From Streptomyces altiplanensis (GTDB lineage: Bacteria; Actinomycetota; Actinomycetes; Streptomycetales; Streptomycetaceae), in NCBI GenBank assembly GCA_003719395.1, contig RHMC01000007.1, forward strand, positions 1 to 64,000: a stretch of DNA of 64,000 bases, read 5' to 3'. Positions 29,395-38,820 of the stretch are shown piece by piece; position 1 is the stretch's first letter; every line of letters starts with the position of its first letter. Under the pieces are notes generated by a model. It ran no database searches. It had not been told where the DNA came from and saw only the letters and a list, made by a program, of their open reading frames with translations. A program made the position numbers and the translations under genes.

Positions 29395-30927
29395 TCAGGG
29401 GGTGAGCACCGGCTCCTTCACCCGGGGGGTTTCCGGGGCCGCGGCCGCCGCGCCTTCGATCCCCGCCCGCGGCCGCGCCGGCAGCGCGAACATCAGGCAG
29501 AAGATGGCCACCAGCACCGCGGTCGCCCACCACAGCGCGTTCTGGAACGCGTCGACGAAGGCCATGCCGACGGTGTTCGGCGTCAGGTGGTCGTCCATGA
29601 CACCGAAGAAGACGACCGACACCAGGCCGAGGCCCAGCGCGTTGCCCATCTGCTGCACCGTGTTGATCAGGCCGGAGGCCGAACCGGCGTGCTCACGCGG
29701 CACCTCGGACAGCACCGCGTCCGTCAGCGGCGCCACGATCAGGCCCATGCCGAGCCCCATCACGACGAGCGGCAGTGCCATCTGCCAGGGGTGGATGGCC
29801 GTGCCGTACCGGTCGGCCTCCCAGATGTAGAGCAGCAGCCCGGCCACCATCGTCAGCGCGCCCGCCTGGAGGACCTTCCTGCCGAAGCGCGGGACCAGCT
29901 TCTGCACGGAGATGCCCGCGGCGAGTGAGACCGCTATGGAGAACGGGATGCCCGTCGTGCCGGCGCGCAGCGCGCTCCAGCCGAGGCCCATCTGCATGTA
30001 GAGCGTCCAGACCAGGAAGAAGATGCCCAGTGCCACGCCGAAGGTCAGCTGCACCGCGATGCCTGCGGCGAAGCTCTTGACCCTGAAGAGGGAGAGTTCG
30101 ACCAGGGGCGAGCCGTCCTTGCGGGTCTTGTGGCGCTCGTACGCGACGAAGAGGGCGAAGACGGCGAGGCTGCCGATCATGGCGAGGTGGCCCCACAGCG
30201 GCCAGCCCAGCTCCTCGCCGCGGATGAGCGGGTAGATCAGCATGAGGAGGCCGAGGGTCGCGAGCGCTACGCCGATCAGGTCGAGGCGCAGCGCCTTGGG
30301 GGCCTTGGACTCGCCGATGAAGCGGACGCCCAGGAGCAGTCCCACGATGCCGACGGGCAGGTTGATGAGGAAGATCGGCCGCCACTCCAGGCCGAACAGG
30401 TTCCACTCGGTGAGCAGCGCGCCCAGCATCGGGCCCGACACGGCGCCCAGGCCGACGATCGCGCCGAAGAGGCCGAAGACCTTGCCGCGCTCGTGCGCGG
30501 GGAAGGTGGCGTGGACGATCGACAGGACCTGCGGCACCATGAGCGCCGCCATCCCGCCCTGGAGGATGCGGGAGGCCACGAGCATCTCCGGGCCGGTGGC
30601 GAAACCGCAGAGCGCGGAGGCGAGCGTGAAGCCGGAGATGCCGATCAGGAAGAGCCGCTTGCGGCCGTAGATGTCGCCCAGCCTGCCGCCGGTGATCAGC
30701 CCGGCGGCGAAGGCCAGGGCGTACCCCGCGGTGATCCACTGGATCGCGCCGAAGGTGGCGCCCAGGTCCTGCCGGATGCTCGGGACCGCGATGTTGACGA
30801 TCGTGACGTCGACCAGGTCCATGAAGGCGGCGGTCATCACGATGGCGAGCGCGAACCACCGGCGGCGGTCGGGCGTGCTCGTCCCGGTCCCGTCCGTCTG
30901 CTCGGACTGCAGGGGTGTGGAAGTCAT
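29395..30927 (-). CDS. MFS drug-efflux transporter, DHA2/EmrB type
   Basis: 510 residues, intact, with 14 predicted TM segments and the signature GGRLGDIYGRKRLFL. The motif MDLVDVTIVNIAVPSI in TM1 is typical of EmrB/QacA. ATG at 30927, no ribosome site, TAGTCT seven bases upstream, so probably leaderless. Divergent from a WYL regulator; a palindrome lies between them. Confidence 0.92.
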   Translation of the reverse strand: MTSTPLQSEQTDGTGTSTPDRRRWFALAIVMTAAFMDLVDVTIVNIAVPSIRQDLGATFGAIQWITAGYALAFAAGLITGGRLGDIYGRKRLFLIGISGFTLASALCGFATGPEMLVASRILQGGMAALMVPQVLSIVHATFPAHERGKVFGLFGAIVGLGAVSGPMLGALLTEWNLFGLEWRPIFLINLPVGIVGLLLGVRFIGESKAPKALRLDLIGVALATLGLLMLIYPLIRGEELGWPLWGHLAMIGSLAVFALFVAYERHKTRKDGSPLVELSLFRVKSFAAGIAVQLTFGVALGIFFLVWTLYMQMGLGWSALRAGTTGIPFSIAVSLAAGISVQKLVPRFGRKVLQAGALTMVAGLLLYIWEADRYGTAIHPWQMALPLVVMGLGMGLIVAPLTDAVLSEVPREHAGSASGLINTVQQMGNALGLGLVSVVFFGVMDDHLTPNTVGMAFVDAFQNALWWATAVLVAIFCLMFALPARPRAGIEGAAAAAPETPRVKEPVLTP

Positions 30928-30951
30928 ACGAGCGAGACTAGGCCGGATGTA

Positions 30952-30966
30952 GGACAGGTTGTGTCC
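30952..30966. promoter_or_regulatory. Palindrome GGACA-N5-TGTCC between MFS and WYL regulator
   Basis: Perfect 5-bp arms in the 62-base divergent promoter region. Likely operator for the WYL protein, acting on both genes. Confidence 0.5.
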
Positions 30967-30989
30967 CACTGGAACGGCATCCTGAAGGT

Positions 30990-31970
30990 ATGACGACCGA
31001 TACGCCGGCCCGGCTGCTGCAACTGCTCTCGCTGCTCCAGACACCCCGCGAATGGCCCGGCAGCGAGCTCTCCGAACGCCTGCGCGTCAGCCGCCGCACC
31101 GTGCGGCGCGACATCGACCGGCTGCGCGAGCTCGGCTATCCCGTGCAGGCGACGATGGGCGCGGACGGCGGCTACCGGCTCGTGGCGGGCAAGGCGATGC
31201 CGCCGCTGGTGCTCGACGACGAGGAGGCCGTCGCCATCGCGGTGGGGCTGCGGGCCGGTGCGGGCCACGCGGTCGAGGGCATCGAGGAGGCGTCGGTGCG
31301 GGCGCTGGCGAAGCTGGAGCAGGTGCTGCCGTCCAGGCTGCGCCGGCAGGTCTCCACCCTCCAGGCCGCCACCATCCCGCTGACCAGCGGCGACGGGGCG
31401 ACCATCGATCCCCGTACGCTCACGGTGATGGCGGGCGCGGCGACCGGGCAGGAGCGGCTGCGATTCGCCTACCGCTCGGGGGACGGGTCGCAAACCAGGC
31501 GTCTCGTCGAGCCGCACCGGCTGGTGAGCACGGGGCGGCGCTGGTACCTCGTCGCGTACGACCTGGACCGGGACGCCTGGCGTACGTTCCGCGTGGACCG
31601 GGTCAGTGAGCCGTTCGCCACGGGGGCGCGCTTCACTCCGCGGGGACTGCCGAGCGGGGACGCCGCCGAATTCATCCGGCACTCCATGAAGCGGCTCCAG
31701 CCCCAGTACCGGGTGGTGGTGACGTTCGACGCGCCCGCCGAGTTCGTCGCGGCCCGGCTGCCGGGCTCGCTCGGCACACCGGAGCCGGTCGGGGGCGACG
31801 ACGGCCGCTGCCGGCTCGACGTGACGGCCACCGACTCGATGGAGTGGCTGGGGCTCCGGCTCGCGCTGGTGGACTGCGAGTTCACGGTGTCCGAGCCGCA
31901 GGAACTGGTCGACTACCTGGCCGAGCTCGGCGGCAGGCTCACCCGCGCGACCGCCCCGCGGGAGCAGTAG
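30990..31970 (+). CDS. WYL-domain (YafY-type) transcriptional regulator
   Basis: 326 residues, intact. N-terminal winged helix (LLQLLSLLQTPREWPGSELSERLRVSRRTVRRDIDRL spans it), then the WYL domain with RRWYLVAYDLDRDAWRTFRVDRV and a C-terminal WCX extension (FEFTVSEP-like end). Such proteins respond to nucleic acids or small ligands and often control a divergent exporter or a defence locus. Here the partner is the MFS exporter. GAAGGT precedes the ATG. Confidence 0.9.
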   Translation: MTTDTPARLLQLLSLLQTPREWPGSELSERLRVSRRTVRRDIDRLRELGYPVQATMGADGGYRLVAGKAMPPLVLDDEEAVAIAVGLRAGAGHAVEGIEEASVRALAKLEQVLPSRLRRQVSTLQAATIPLTSGDGATIDPRTLTVMAGAATGQERLRFAYRSGDGSQTRRLVEPHRLVSTGRRWYLVAYDLDRDAWRTFRVDRVSEPFATGARFTPRGLPSGDAAEFIRHSMKRLQPQYRVVVTFDAPAEFVAARLPGSLGTPEPVGGDDGRCRLDVTATDSMEWLGLRLALVDCEFTVSEPQELVDYLAELGGRLTRATAPREQ

Positions 31971-32008
31971 AACCCGCGGGAGCAGCAGAACCCGCGGGAG
32001 CAGCAGGG
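31957..32008. repeat. 18-bp tandem repeat straddling the stop codon
   Basis: Unit CGCGGGAGCAGCAGAACC, almost three copies. The first copy holds the gene's last codons and its TAG; the later copies read CAG there. The larger GCGACCGCCCCGCGGGAGCAG segment recurs at 32011-32031. Confidence 0.8.
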
Positions 32009-32054
32009 ACGCGACCGCCCCGCGGGAGCAGCGCAGAGAGCGGCGGAGACAGGG

Positions 32055-32088
32055 GAGCCCCGGCGCCGGGGGGAGTGCGCCGGGGCTC
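32055..32088. terminator. Bidirectional terminator
   Basis: 12-bp perfect stem GAGC...GCGC (32055-32066 with 32077-32088) and a 10-nt loop, between the convergent WYL regulator and hrdD. Confidence 0.75.
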
Positions 32089-32123
32089 GACCCTGGAAAG
32101 ACAGGTACCTCGATCGGGGCCGT

Positions 32124-33122
32124 TTATGCGACCGCGTCGAAGCCTGTGTCGTGCGCCATGCGCTTCAGGTCCATCAGAGCGTGCTTCTCTATCTGCCGGA
32201 TCCGCTCACGCGTCAGTCCGTGCTGCTTGCCGACCTCGGTCAGGGTCCGCTCCCGGCCGTCCTCGATGCCGTACCGCATACGGATGATCGAGGCCGTCCG
32301 CTCGTCGAGCCGGCCTATGAGGTCCTCCAGCCCCTCGCTGCGCAGCAGCGAGAGCACCGACTGCTCGGGCGAGACCGCCGACGTGTCCTCCAGCAGGTCG
32401 CCGAACTGCGTCTCTCCCGCGTCGTCGACGGGCATGTTGAGCGAGACCGGGTCGCGCGCCCAGTCCAGGACGTCGCTGACGCGCTCGGGCTTGGCGTCCA
32501 GTTCGGCCGCGATCTCCGCGTGCTCGGGCTCGCGCCCGTGCTCACGGTTGAACTCGCGCTGCACGCGCCGGATACGGCCCAGCTCCTCCACCAGGTGGAC
32601 GGGGAGCCGGATGGTGCGGGACTGGTCCGCGATGGACCGGGTGATGGCCTGCCGGATCCACCAGGTGGCGTACGTGGAGAACTTGAAGCCCTTCGTGTAG
32701 TCGAACTTCTCGACCGCACGCACCAGGCCCGCGTTCCCCTCCTGGATCAGGTCGAGCAGGGGGAGGCCACTGCGCGGATAGCGGCGCGCGACCGCCACGA
32801 CGAGACGGAGGTTGGCACGGATGAACAGGTCCTTGGCACGCTCGGCCTGCGCGACCAGCGCTTCCAGCTCCTCGCGGGAGGCGCCGCCCGCGTCGCTCTC
32901 CACTTCCTTGTCGAGGATCTGCTGCGCGTACACACCTGCCTCGATGGTCTGTGAGAGGTCGACTTCCTTGGCGGCGTCGAGCAGCGGCGTCCGTGCGATC
33001 TCGTCGAGGTACATACCGACCAGGTCGCGGTCGGCGATCTCCCCGCCTACGGCGCGAACGCTGCGTACCCCGCCGGATCCGCCAGGGGCGGTCTGCTGAC
33101 GGGCGACGGCACGGGTTGCCAT
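32124..33122 (-). CDS. hrdD: RNA polymerase sigma factor HrdD (group 2)
   Basis: 332 residues, intact. Region 1.2 (LVGMYLDEIARTPLL), the core-binding and -10-recognising region 2 (ANLRLVVAVARRY, LDLIQEGNAGLVRAVEKFDY, TYATWWIRQAITRS), region 3, and region 4.2 helix-turn-helix (LTRERIRQIEKHALMDLKRM). The start MATRAVARQQ and the full sequence match HrdD of S. coelicolor closely as I recall it. Non-essential relative of HrdB. ATG at 33122 after AAGGGAG. A sigma-R promoter lies upstream. Confidence 0.9.
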   Translation of the reverse strand: MATRAVARQQTAPGGSGGVRSVRAVGGEIADRDLVGMYLDEIARTPLLDAAKEVDLSQTIEAGVYAQQILDKEVESDAGGASREELEALVAQAERAKDLFIRANLRLVVAVARRYPRSGLPLLDLIQEGNAGLVRAVEKFDYTKGFKFSTYATWWIRQAITRSIADQSRTIRLPVHLVEELGRIRRVQREFNREHGREPEHAEIAAELDAKPERVSDVLDWARDPVSLNMPVDDAGETQFGDLLEDTSAVSPEQSVLSLLRSEGLEDLIGRLDERTASIIRMRYGIEDGRERTLTEVGKQHGLTRERIRQIEKHALMDLKRMAHDTGFDAVA

Positions 33123-33199
33123 GCGTGCTCCCTTGCTGAGTAGGTCGCGATGTGTTGGCTGCCGGACTCCCTGTCGGGTGCCCCGCATCCACTGGAAAC

Positions 33200-33225
33200 A
33201 ACGACTGGAATCCGGACAGAATTCC
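33200..33225 (-). promoter_or_regulatory. Sigma-R-type promoter of hrdD
   Basis: On the minus strand GGAAT (33225-33221), 18 bases, GTT (33202-33200), a perfect match to GGAAT-N18-GTT. hrdD is an established target of SigR in S. coelicolor. The leader to the ATG is about 70 bases. Confidence 0.75.
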
Positions 33226-33285
33226 CCTGGCGTGCATTGATTTTCGTGATCTTGCAGTACCCTGTCCGCTTTCCGGGGGAGCCGC

Positions 33286-33641
33286 ATGGAACTCGCGCCC
33301 CCGGAAGCGCAGGTCAGCGCGGGCGCCGACGCGAGCCTCGGTGCCCTCACGGACCTCTGCAACCACTGCGTCCGCGAGACGGTGTCACCTTCGGCACCAC
33401 CGTCTTCACGGTCTTCGCGCCCGAGCAGCGCCGCCCGCGGCTGCTCTCCACCGAAGACGGCCCGCACCGTCTGCTGGTTGCCCGCGACGCCCGTTCCGGC
33501 CGCTCCGGCCGTGGGCTCGGTCACGCGACGAGCAGCCCCGTCCACCCGAAGGACGCCGCCCGAAGGACGCCTACGGCACCTCCGTCGAAGTCGGCGTCCA
33601 TTGCGCGCCCTACCGCCCCCGGTCTCGGCCCTGCGGCCTAG
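33286..33641 (+). CDS. Possible short gene, unrecognised and frameshifted
   Basis: GGGGGAG stands eight bases before an ATG (MELAPPEAQVSAGADASLGALTDLCNHC), a good initiation site, and the region is AT-richer just upstream, divergent from hrdD. After about 31 residues the frame appears to change; a second frame gives VTFGTTVFTVFAPEQRRPRLLSTEDGPHRLLV, which looks protein-like, and ends at 33641. I do not recognise it. It could be a broken gene, a sequencing artefact or chance. Confidence 0.3.
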
Positions 33642-33701
33642 GACCCGGTGTAGGTCCGCAGCCCGTTACCCTCCGTCCGCCCCGCGCCTAGTCTCCGGCG
33701 C

Positions 33702-34729
33702 ATGGACACCACAGGCATCCTCGACGAGGCGCTCGAACGCCTCCACACCCACGGCCCCGAGCGCCTGGGCCGCCTCACCAACCACGCCCCCATGGCCGTC
33801 GAGTCCCTCGCCGCGCACGGCCGTGCCGGATCCGTCCACCGCTGGCTGGATCTTTACGCCGCGCGGCTGGAAGACTTCCCTTCCCGCCACACCCCGGTGA
33901 CCGACGGCAACTGGCAGGAGGCGCTGGGCGATCCGCGCCGGGCCGCCGACTGGATCGCGTACTTCGCACACCGCCTCACGGAAGCGGGGCAGCCGTGGCG
34001 GCGAGGTGCTCGCCACGTGGTGGCCCAGGCTGCTGCCGGGCGTGTACGGCGGCGCCGCGCATCCGTTGATCCGGGTGGGCCACGCGGTACGCACCCTCCT
34101 GACGGACGGCGAGAACGCCCCCCGCCGCACCGAGCTCGCCCACGGCCTCGGCTACTGGGCCGCCCGCTACCGTCCCGTGGAGCCGCCCGTCCCGCTGCCC
34201 CGCCGCCCCCACCGCGCGAGGCGCTGGACGCCGTACCGCCCGTCGACGTACTCGGGGGAGCTTCCCCCGACCGCCTAGGCCGCGTCACGCGCTCCCGGTG
34301 TGGGGCGGGGGGCGCTCGCCCGCCCACGGGACCCGGACGAGGCGCGGCGGCGGCTGGCCGAGCTGGTACGGGCCGCCACCCACCGGTACGCCACGTACGG
34401 GCACCGGCGACGAGACCATGCTGGTCCACGCGGCGACGGCCCCCAACGCCGTCCTGCGCACCCTCCCCGCGCTCCCCCGCACCCTGTGGGCGCCGAGCCT
34501 GCACGCCGCCTGGGCGGCGTCGGCGGCGGTCACCTCGATGTACGCCCCGGACGAGCCCGCCCCGTACGCCGCGCCGGGCTCCGTCACCCCCGATGAGGTC
34601 TTCGAGCGGGCGGCGGCGCACGGCGACGAGCACGTCATCAAGTTCACCGACACCGCGCTCGACATCGGCGACGAGCGGTCACTGGCGGCCGCCCTGCGCG
34701 CGATCGAGCTCAGCGAGCCGCTGACCTGA
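33702..34729 (+). CDS. Questin oxidase family (DUF4243) protein, several frameshifts
   Basis: About 342 residues. The start (DEALERLHTHGPERLGRLTNHAPMAVESL) and later blocks (LATWWPRLLPGVYGGAAHPLIRVGHAVRTLL, ELAHGLGYWAARYRP, HAATAPNAVLRTLPALPR, HVIKFTDTALDI) match the questin-oxidase-like family, whose fungal member opens a ring in questin. The blocks lie in three frames, switching near 34000, 34215, 34300 and 34410. Four breaks in 1 kb are more than for its neighbours, so real decay is possible here. Confidence 0.72.
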
Positions 34730-34813
34730 GGGCCTGGAGCCCTGAGGCAGGCCCCGGAGTCCTGAGGCGCCCGAGGCCCGGAAGCCTTGGAACCCCGGGT
34801 TCCTGAGGAGCCG

Positions 34814-35583
34814 TCAGCCGAACTGCACCGACCGCTTCGCCAGCCCCATCCAGAAGCCGTCGATCACCTCGCGCTGCGTTTCCAGCTCACCCTCGGACGC
34901 GCCCAGCGTCACGAACAGCGGCGCGAAGTGCTCGGTGCGCGGGTGGGCGAGCCGGCCGGCCGGGGACGTGTGCGCGAAGTCGAGCAGCGCGTCGCGTTGG
35001 CCGCCGCCAGCGCCTCGCGCCCCCACGCGTCGAACTCCGCCGACCAGCCGGGCACTCCCCCGCCCGGGTGCCGCAGGGCGGCCAGGTTGTGGGTGAAGAA
35101 GCCGCTGCCGACGATCAGTACGCCGTCGTCGCGCAGGGGCGCGAGCTTGCGCCCGATGTCCATCAGCCCCTGCGGGTCGAGCGTGGGCATGGAGATCTGG
35201 AGTACGGGGATGTCGGCCGCCGGGAACATCTCGACCAGCGGGACGTACGCCCCGTGGTCGAGCCCGCGGTCCGGGATGTCCTGGACGGGCGTACCGGCGC
35301 CGCGCAGCAGCTTCCGTACGGAATCGGCGAGTCCGGGGGCGCCGGGCGCGGCGTACCGGACGCGGTAGTAGCGCTCGGGGAAGCCCCAGAAGTCGTAAAC
35401 GAGCGGCACCGTCTCCGTGGCGCCGAGTGCGAGCGGGGCCTCCTCCCAGTGGGCGGAGACCATCAGGATCGCGCGCGGCCGGGGAAGGCCGGCGGACCAG
35501 GACGCGAGCTGGCCGGGCCAGACGGGGTCGTCGGCCAGCGGCGGAGCTCCGTGGCTCAGATAGAGGGCGGGCATACGCTCCAC
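34814..35583 (-). CDS. LigB/DODA-type extradiol ring-cleavage dioxygenase (frameshifted)
   Basis: About 256 residues. Motifs: LYLSHGAPPLADD (metal His), SAHWEE (His), DHGAYVPL (Asp-His) and the C-terminal HPRTEHFAPLFV. These enzymes split catecholic rings with O2, often on quinone-type stress compounds. One base is missing near 35000. I chose the GTG at 35583, which follows AAGGAAAGG; an ATG at 35574 is the alternative. Divergent from the MarR gene, with two operator-like sites between. Confidence 0.85.
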
Positions 35584-35598
35584 GGCCGCAACCTTTCC

Positions 35599-35656
35599 TT
35601 GAAACTTCAAGCAAGCCTGTGGAAGCAACCCTAACGCCAGCTAGTTTAAGTTTCAA
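35599..35656. promoter_or_regulatory. Pair of inverted TTGAA-N2-TTCAA sites (MarR operator)
   Basis: TTGAAACTTCAA (35599-35610) overlaps the ribosome site region of the dioxygenase gene and TTTAAGTTTCAA (35645-35656) the -35 region of marR; the second is the reverse complement of the first in 11 of 12 positions. Both would be bound by one regulator. Confidence 0.6.
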
Positions 35657-35681
35657 GAAGCGGGCCCGTAGAGTGATGCCC

Positions 35682-36173
35682 ATGACGACGGCACCCCGCT
35701 GGCTCAGCGAAGAGGAGCAGCGCACCTGGCGCGCGTACCTCCAGGCCACCACCCTCCTGGAGGACCACCTGGACCGCCAGCTCCAACGCGACGCCGGCAT
35801 GCCGCACGTCTACTACGGCCTGCTCGTGCAACTCTCCCAGGCACCGGAGCGGCGGCTGAGGATGACCGAGCTGGCCGAGACCGCGAAGATCACCCGCTCC
35901 CGGCTCTCGCACGCCGTCTCCCGCCTGGAGCGCAACGGCTGGGTGCGCCGCGAGGAGTGCCCCTCCGACCGGCGCGGGCAGAACGCCGTACTGACGGACG
36001 AGGGGTACGCGGTCCTGAAGCAGACCGCGCCCGGCCATGTCGCCACCGTCCGCCAGGCCATGTTCGACCGGCTCACCCCCGAGCAGGTGAGCCAGCTCGG
36101 CGAGATCATGCGGGTCATGGCGGAAGGGCTCCAGCCGACGGGCGCGGACGCGGACCTGCCCTGGCTCCGCTGA
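35682..36173 (+). CDS. MarR-family transcriptional regulator
   Basis: 163 residues, intact. Winged helix-turn-helix with the recognition part ELAETAKITRSRLSHAVSRLERNGWVRREECPSDRRGQNAVLTDEG typical of MarR. Probably senses phenolic or quinone compounds and controls the dioxygenase. ATG at 35682; TAGAGT sits exactly seven bases upstream with no ribosome site, so the mRNA is probably leaderless. An upstream ATG at 35676 is in frame. Confidence 0.9.
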   Translation: MTTAPRWLSEEEQRTWRAYLQATTLLEDHLDRQLQRDAGMPHVYYGLLVQLSQAPERRLRMTELAETAKITRSRLSHAVSRLERNGWVRREECPSDRRGQNAVLTDEGYAVLKQTAPGHVATVRQAMFDRLTPEQVSQLGEIMRVMAEGLQPTGADADLPWLR

Positions 36174-36194
36174 AGCCGAAGCGGAACCAGGGCA

Positions 36195-36219
36195 GCCGGG
36201 CCGCCGGGACGGGCCCGGC
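36195..36219. terminator. Weak hairpin between convergent genes
   Basis: GCCGGGCC/GGCCCGGC stem of 8 bp with a 9-nt loop between marR and the following MFS stop. Could end both transcripts. Confidence 0.4.
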
Positions 36220-36227
36220 CGGGGACG

Positions 36228-37746
36228 TCAGTGCGCGACGACGGGGATCCGCACCTCGTCCTCCGCGCCCGCGCCGTCGCCCGAACCCACGACCGTCGTC
36301 GTACCCGGACGGCCGGTGTTGATCAGCGTCAGCGCGATCGTCGCGGAGACGGCCAGGATGCCGACCGCCCACCAGATGGCGCTCGCGTAGCCGTACACCA
36401 TCGCCTGCGCCTGGAGCAGCTGCTCGTTGGTGGCGCCGGCGGCGTGCGAGGTGATGTACGCCGTGGTGGCGCTGGCCGCGATGGTGTTCAGCAGCGCCGT
36501 ACCGATCGCGCCGCCCACCTGCTGCGAGGTGTTGACCATGGCCGAGGCCACGCCCGCGTCGCGCGGCTCGATGCCGTGCGTCGCCAGCGACATGGCCGGC
36601 ATGAACGCCGTACCCATGCCCAACCACAGCAGCAGCTGCGCGGGCAGGATGAGTCCGGCGTACGACGAACCGATCTCCAGCTGCGTCAGCAGCAGCATGC
36701 CGAGCGCCGCGACCAGGAAGCCGGGACCCATCAGGTAGCGGGGCGCGACCCGCGTCATCAGACGGGCGCCGATCTGGGTCGAGCCCGTGATCATGCCCGC
36801 GATCATCGGCAGGAAGGCGAAGCCGGTCATGACGGGCGAGTAGCCCTTCACGATCTGGAGGTAGTAGGTGAGGAAGAGGAAGAGCCCGAACATCGCGATG
36901 ACGGCGAGGCCCAGCGACGCGTAGACACCGCCGCGGTTGCGCTCCATCAGGACGCGCAGCGGCAGCAGCGGTGACTTGACCTTCGACTCGACGGCCACGA
37001 AGACGGCGAGCAGCACGGCGGAGGCGACGAAGAGGCCGATCGTCGTGCCCGACGCCCAGCCGTCCGTCTCGGCGCGCGTGAAGCCGTACACCAGCGTGAC
37101 CAGGCCGAGAGTGGAGAGGACGACGCCCGGGATGTCGAGCGGCGAGCGGTTGCGGCCGCCGGCCGGCTCACGGATCACGAAGTAGGCGCCCGCCGCCGCG
37201 ACGACCGCGAAGGGGATGTTGACGAAGAACGTCCAGCGCCAGTTCAGGTACTCGGTGAGGAAGCCGCCCAGGATCAGGCCGACCGCGCCGCCGCCGCCCG
37301 CGATCGCACCGAAGATGCCGAAGGCCTTGGCGCGCTCGCGCACGTCGTGAACGTCACCGCGAGCAGCGAGACGGCGGCGACGCGAGCAGCGCGCCGAAGG
37401 CGCCCTGGAGGGCGCGCGAGCCCAGCATCAGCGCCTCGTTGGTGGCCGCGCCGCCGAGGGCGGAGGCCGCCGCGAAGCCGAGCAGACCGACGACGAAGGT
37501 GCGCTTGCGGCCCCACAGGTCGGCTATGCGGCCGCCGAAGAGCAGCAGTCCGCCGAAGGCCAGGGCGTACGCCGTGATGACCCACTGGCGGTTCGCGTCC
37601 GAGATCCCCAGGTCCTGCTGGGCCGACGGCAGCGCGATGTTCACGATCGTCGCGTCGAGGACCACCATCAGCTGGGCGAGGGCGATGAAGACCAGCGCTT
37701 TCCAGCGGCCCGGATCGGGGAGGAGGGTGTCGGCTGTTTTTGGCAT
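36228..37746 (-). CDS. MFS drug-efflux transporter, DHA2 type (two frameshifts)
   Basis: About 506 residues with 14 TM segments. Signatures: LDATIVNIALPSAQQDLG in TM1, GRIADLWGRKRTFV, and LGMGTAFMPAMSLATHGIEPRDAGVASAMVNTSQQVGGAIGTALL. One base is missing at each of two points between about 37345 and 37395. Directly downstream of the TetR gene (77-bp gap) on the same strand, so most likely regulated by it. Confidence 0.88.
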
Positions 37747-37823
37747 GGAGGTATCCGCCTAAGGGTGCGAAAAGGAGAAAAAGGTACGTAATTATGTGAG
37801 CGAAAGCGGGGGTTGGGCAGGGG

Positions 37824-38520
37824 TCACGAATCCCGGCGCAGGCCTTCCCATGTCGCGGGAGTGCCGGGGAGGACGGAACGCGCCGGTGCCTCCAGGCCGT
37901 CGAGGAAGAGTTGCAGGTGACGGTGGACGAACTGGTCGAAGTTCATGCACGCGCTGCCCGGCAGCGGCCGGGTGAGCTGGGAGAGGGCGACCAGCAGATC
38001 GCCGACGGCCACGTCGTCACGGAGCCGCCCGGCCTGCCGCGCGCGCCTCATGAGGCTGTCGACGGCCCCTTCGAGACGCTCACGCTCGGCGAGCAGTTCC
38101 GGGTGTTCCTTGTCGAAGCCGTCGGCGAGCATCGGGCACAGCGCGCCGATCCGCTCGTCGGCGGCCGCGTGGACGAAGCGGCGCAGCGCGTCGAAGGAGT
38201 CGGCCTCCTCGGCGATCGCCGCCCGAGCCCGGTCCGCGGCGCGGGACAGGACGGAGACGACCACGTGGTGGATCAGTTCGGTGCGGTCCGGGAAGTGCCG
38301 GTACAGCGTCGCGTTGCCGACGCCCGCACGGCGGCCGGGCGATCTCGTCGAGCGGCACCTCGGGGCCGGACTCGACGAACATCTCGCGCGCGGCGGAGAC
38401 GATCCGCTCCCGGTTGCGCAGGGCGTCGGCCCGCGGGCGCTGGGTGCGGGGCCGGGCGGCCTCGGTGCGGATGCCGGCGTCGGTTCCGGGGTCGGTGTCG
38501 GTTCCGGTGTCGGTGGCCAC
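37824..38520 (-). CDS. TetR-family transcriptional regulator (frameshifted)
   Basis: About 231 residues. A flexible N-terminal Thr/Asp-rich stretch (TDTGTDTDPGTDAG), then the TetR HTH (RERIVSAAREMFVESGPEVPLDEIAR...AGVGNATLYRHFPDR) and a helical ligand domain. Removing one G near 38336 rejoins the HTH. GTG at 38520 with AAGGAG upstream. Two strong palindromes lie 70-130 bases upstream and are probably its own operators. Confidence 0.87.
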
Positions 38521-38536
38521 GGCGCTCCTTCTCGTA

Positions 38537-38584
38537 CCTTCTCGCGTGAAAGCCTTCCCGCGCGAAGACCTTCCCGCGTGAGAG
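38537..38584. repeat. Three 16-bp tandem repeats in the tetR leader
   Basis: Unit CCTTCCCGCGTGAAAG with small changes, three copies between the tetR ribosome site and the operators. Confidence 0.75.
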
Positions 38585-38589
38585 CCGGC

Positions 38590-38651
38590 AACCGGGGAGT
38601 CGGTCCCCGGTTCGGCGAACACAGGTGTAAACGGGGAGTCTGTCCCCGGTT
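38590..38651. promoter_or_regulatory. Two TetR-type palindromic operators
   Basis: Site 1 at 38590-38612: AACCGGGGA-N5-TCCCCGGTT (perfect). Site 2 at 38629-38651: AAACGGGGA-N5-TCCCCGGTT (one change). Centres are 39 bp apart, close to an integral number of turns less one third. They lie upstream of tetR, between it and the divergent metalloprotease. Confidence 0.7.
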
Positions 38652-38820
38652 ATTTCCCGAACTATCACATGTGGCCCTGATCACAAACGGAGCGAGGAAT
38701 TCCGCACGATCGGCCTACCCGGAGGTCCGCCCGGCGAGCGCCCGGCGGCCCCCCGGCACAGGGTGAGCGAACGAGAGCAGTCAGGGACGGCCGGCTGCCG
38801 CGGACCCCGAAGGCGCCTCC

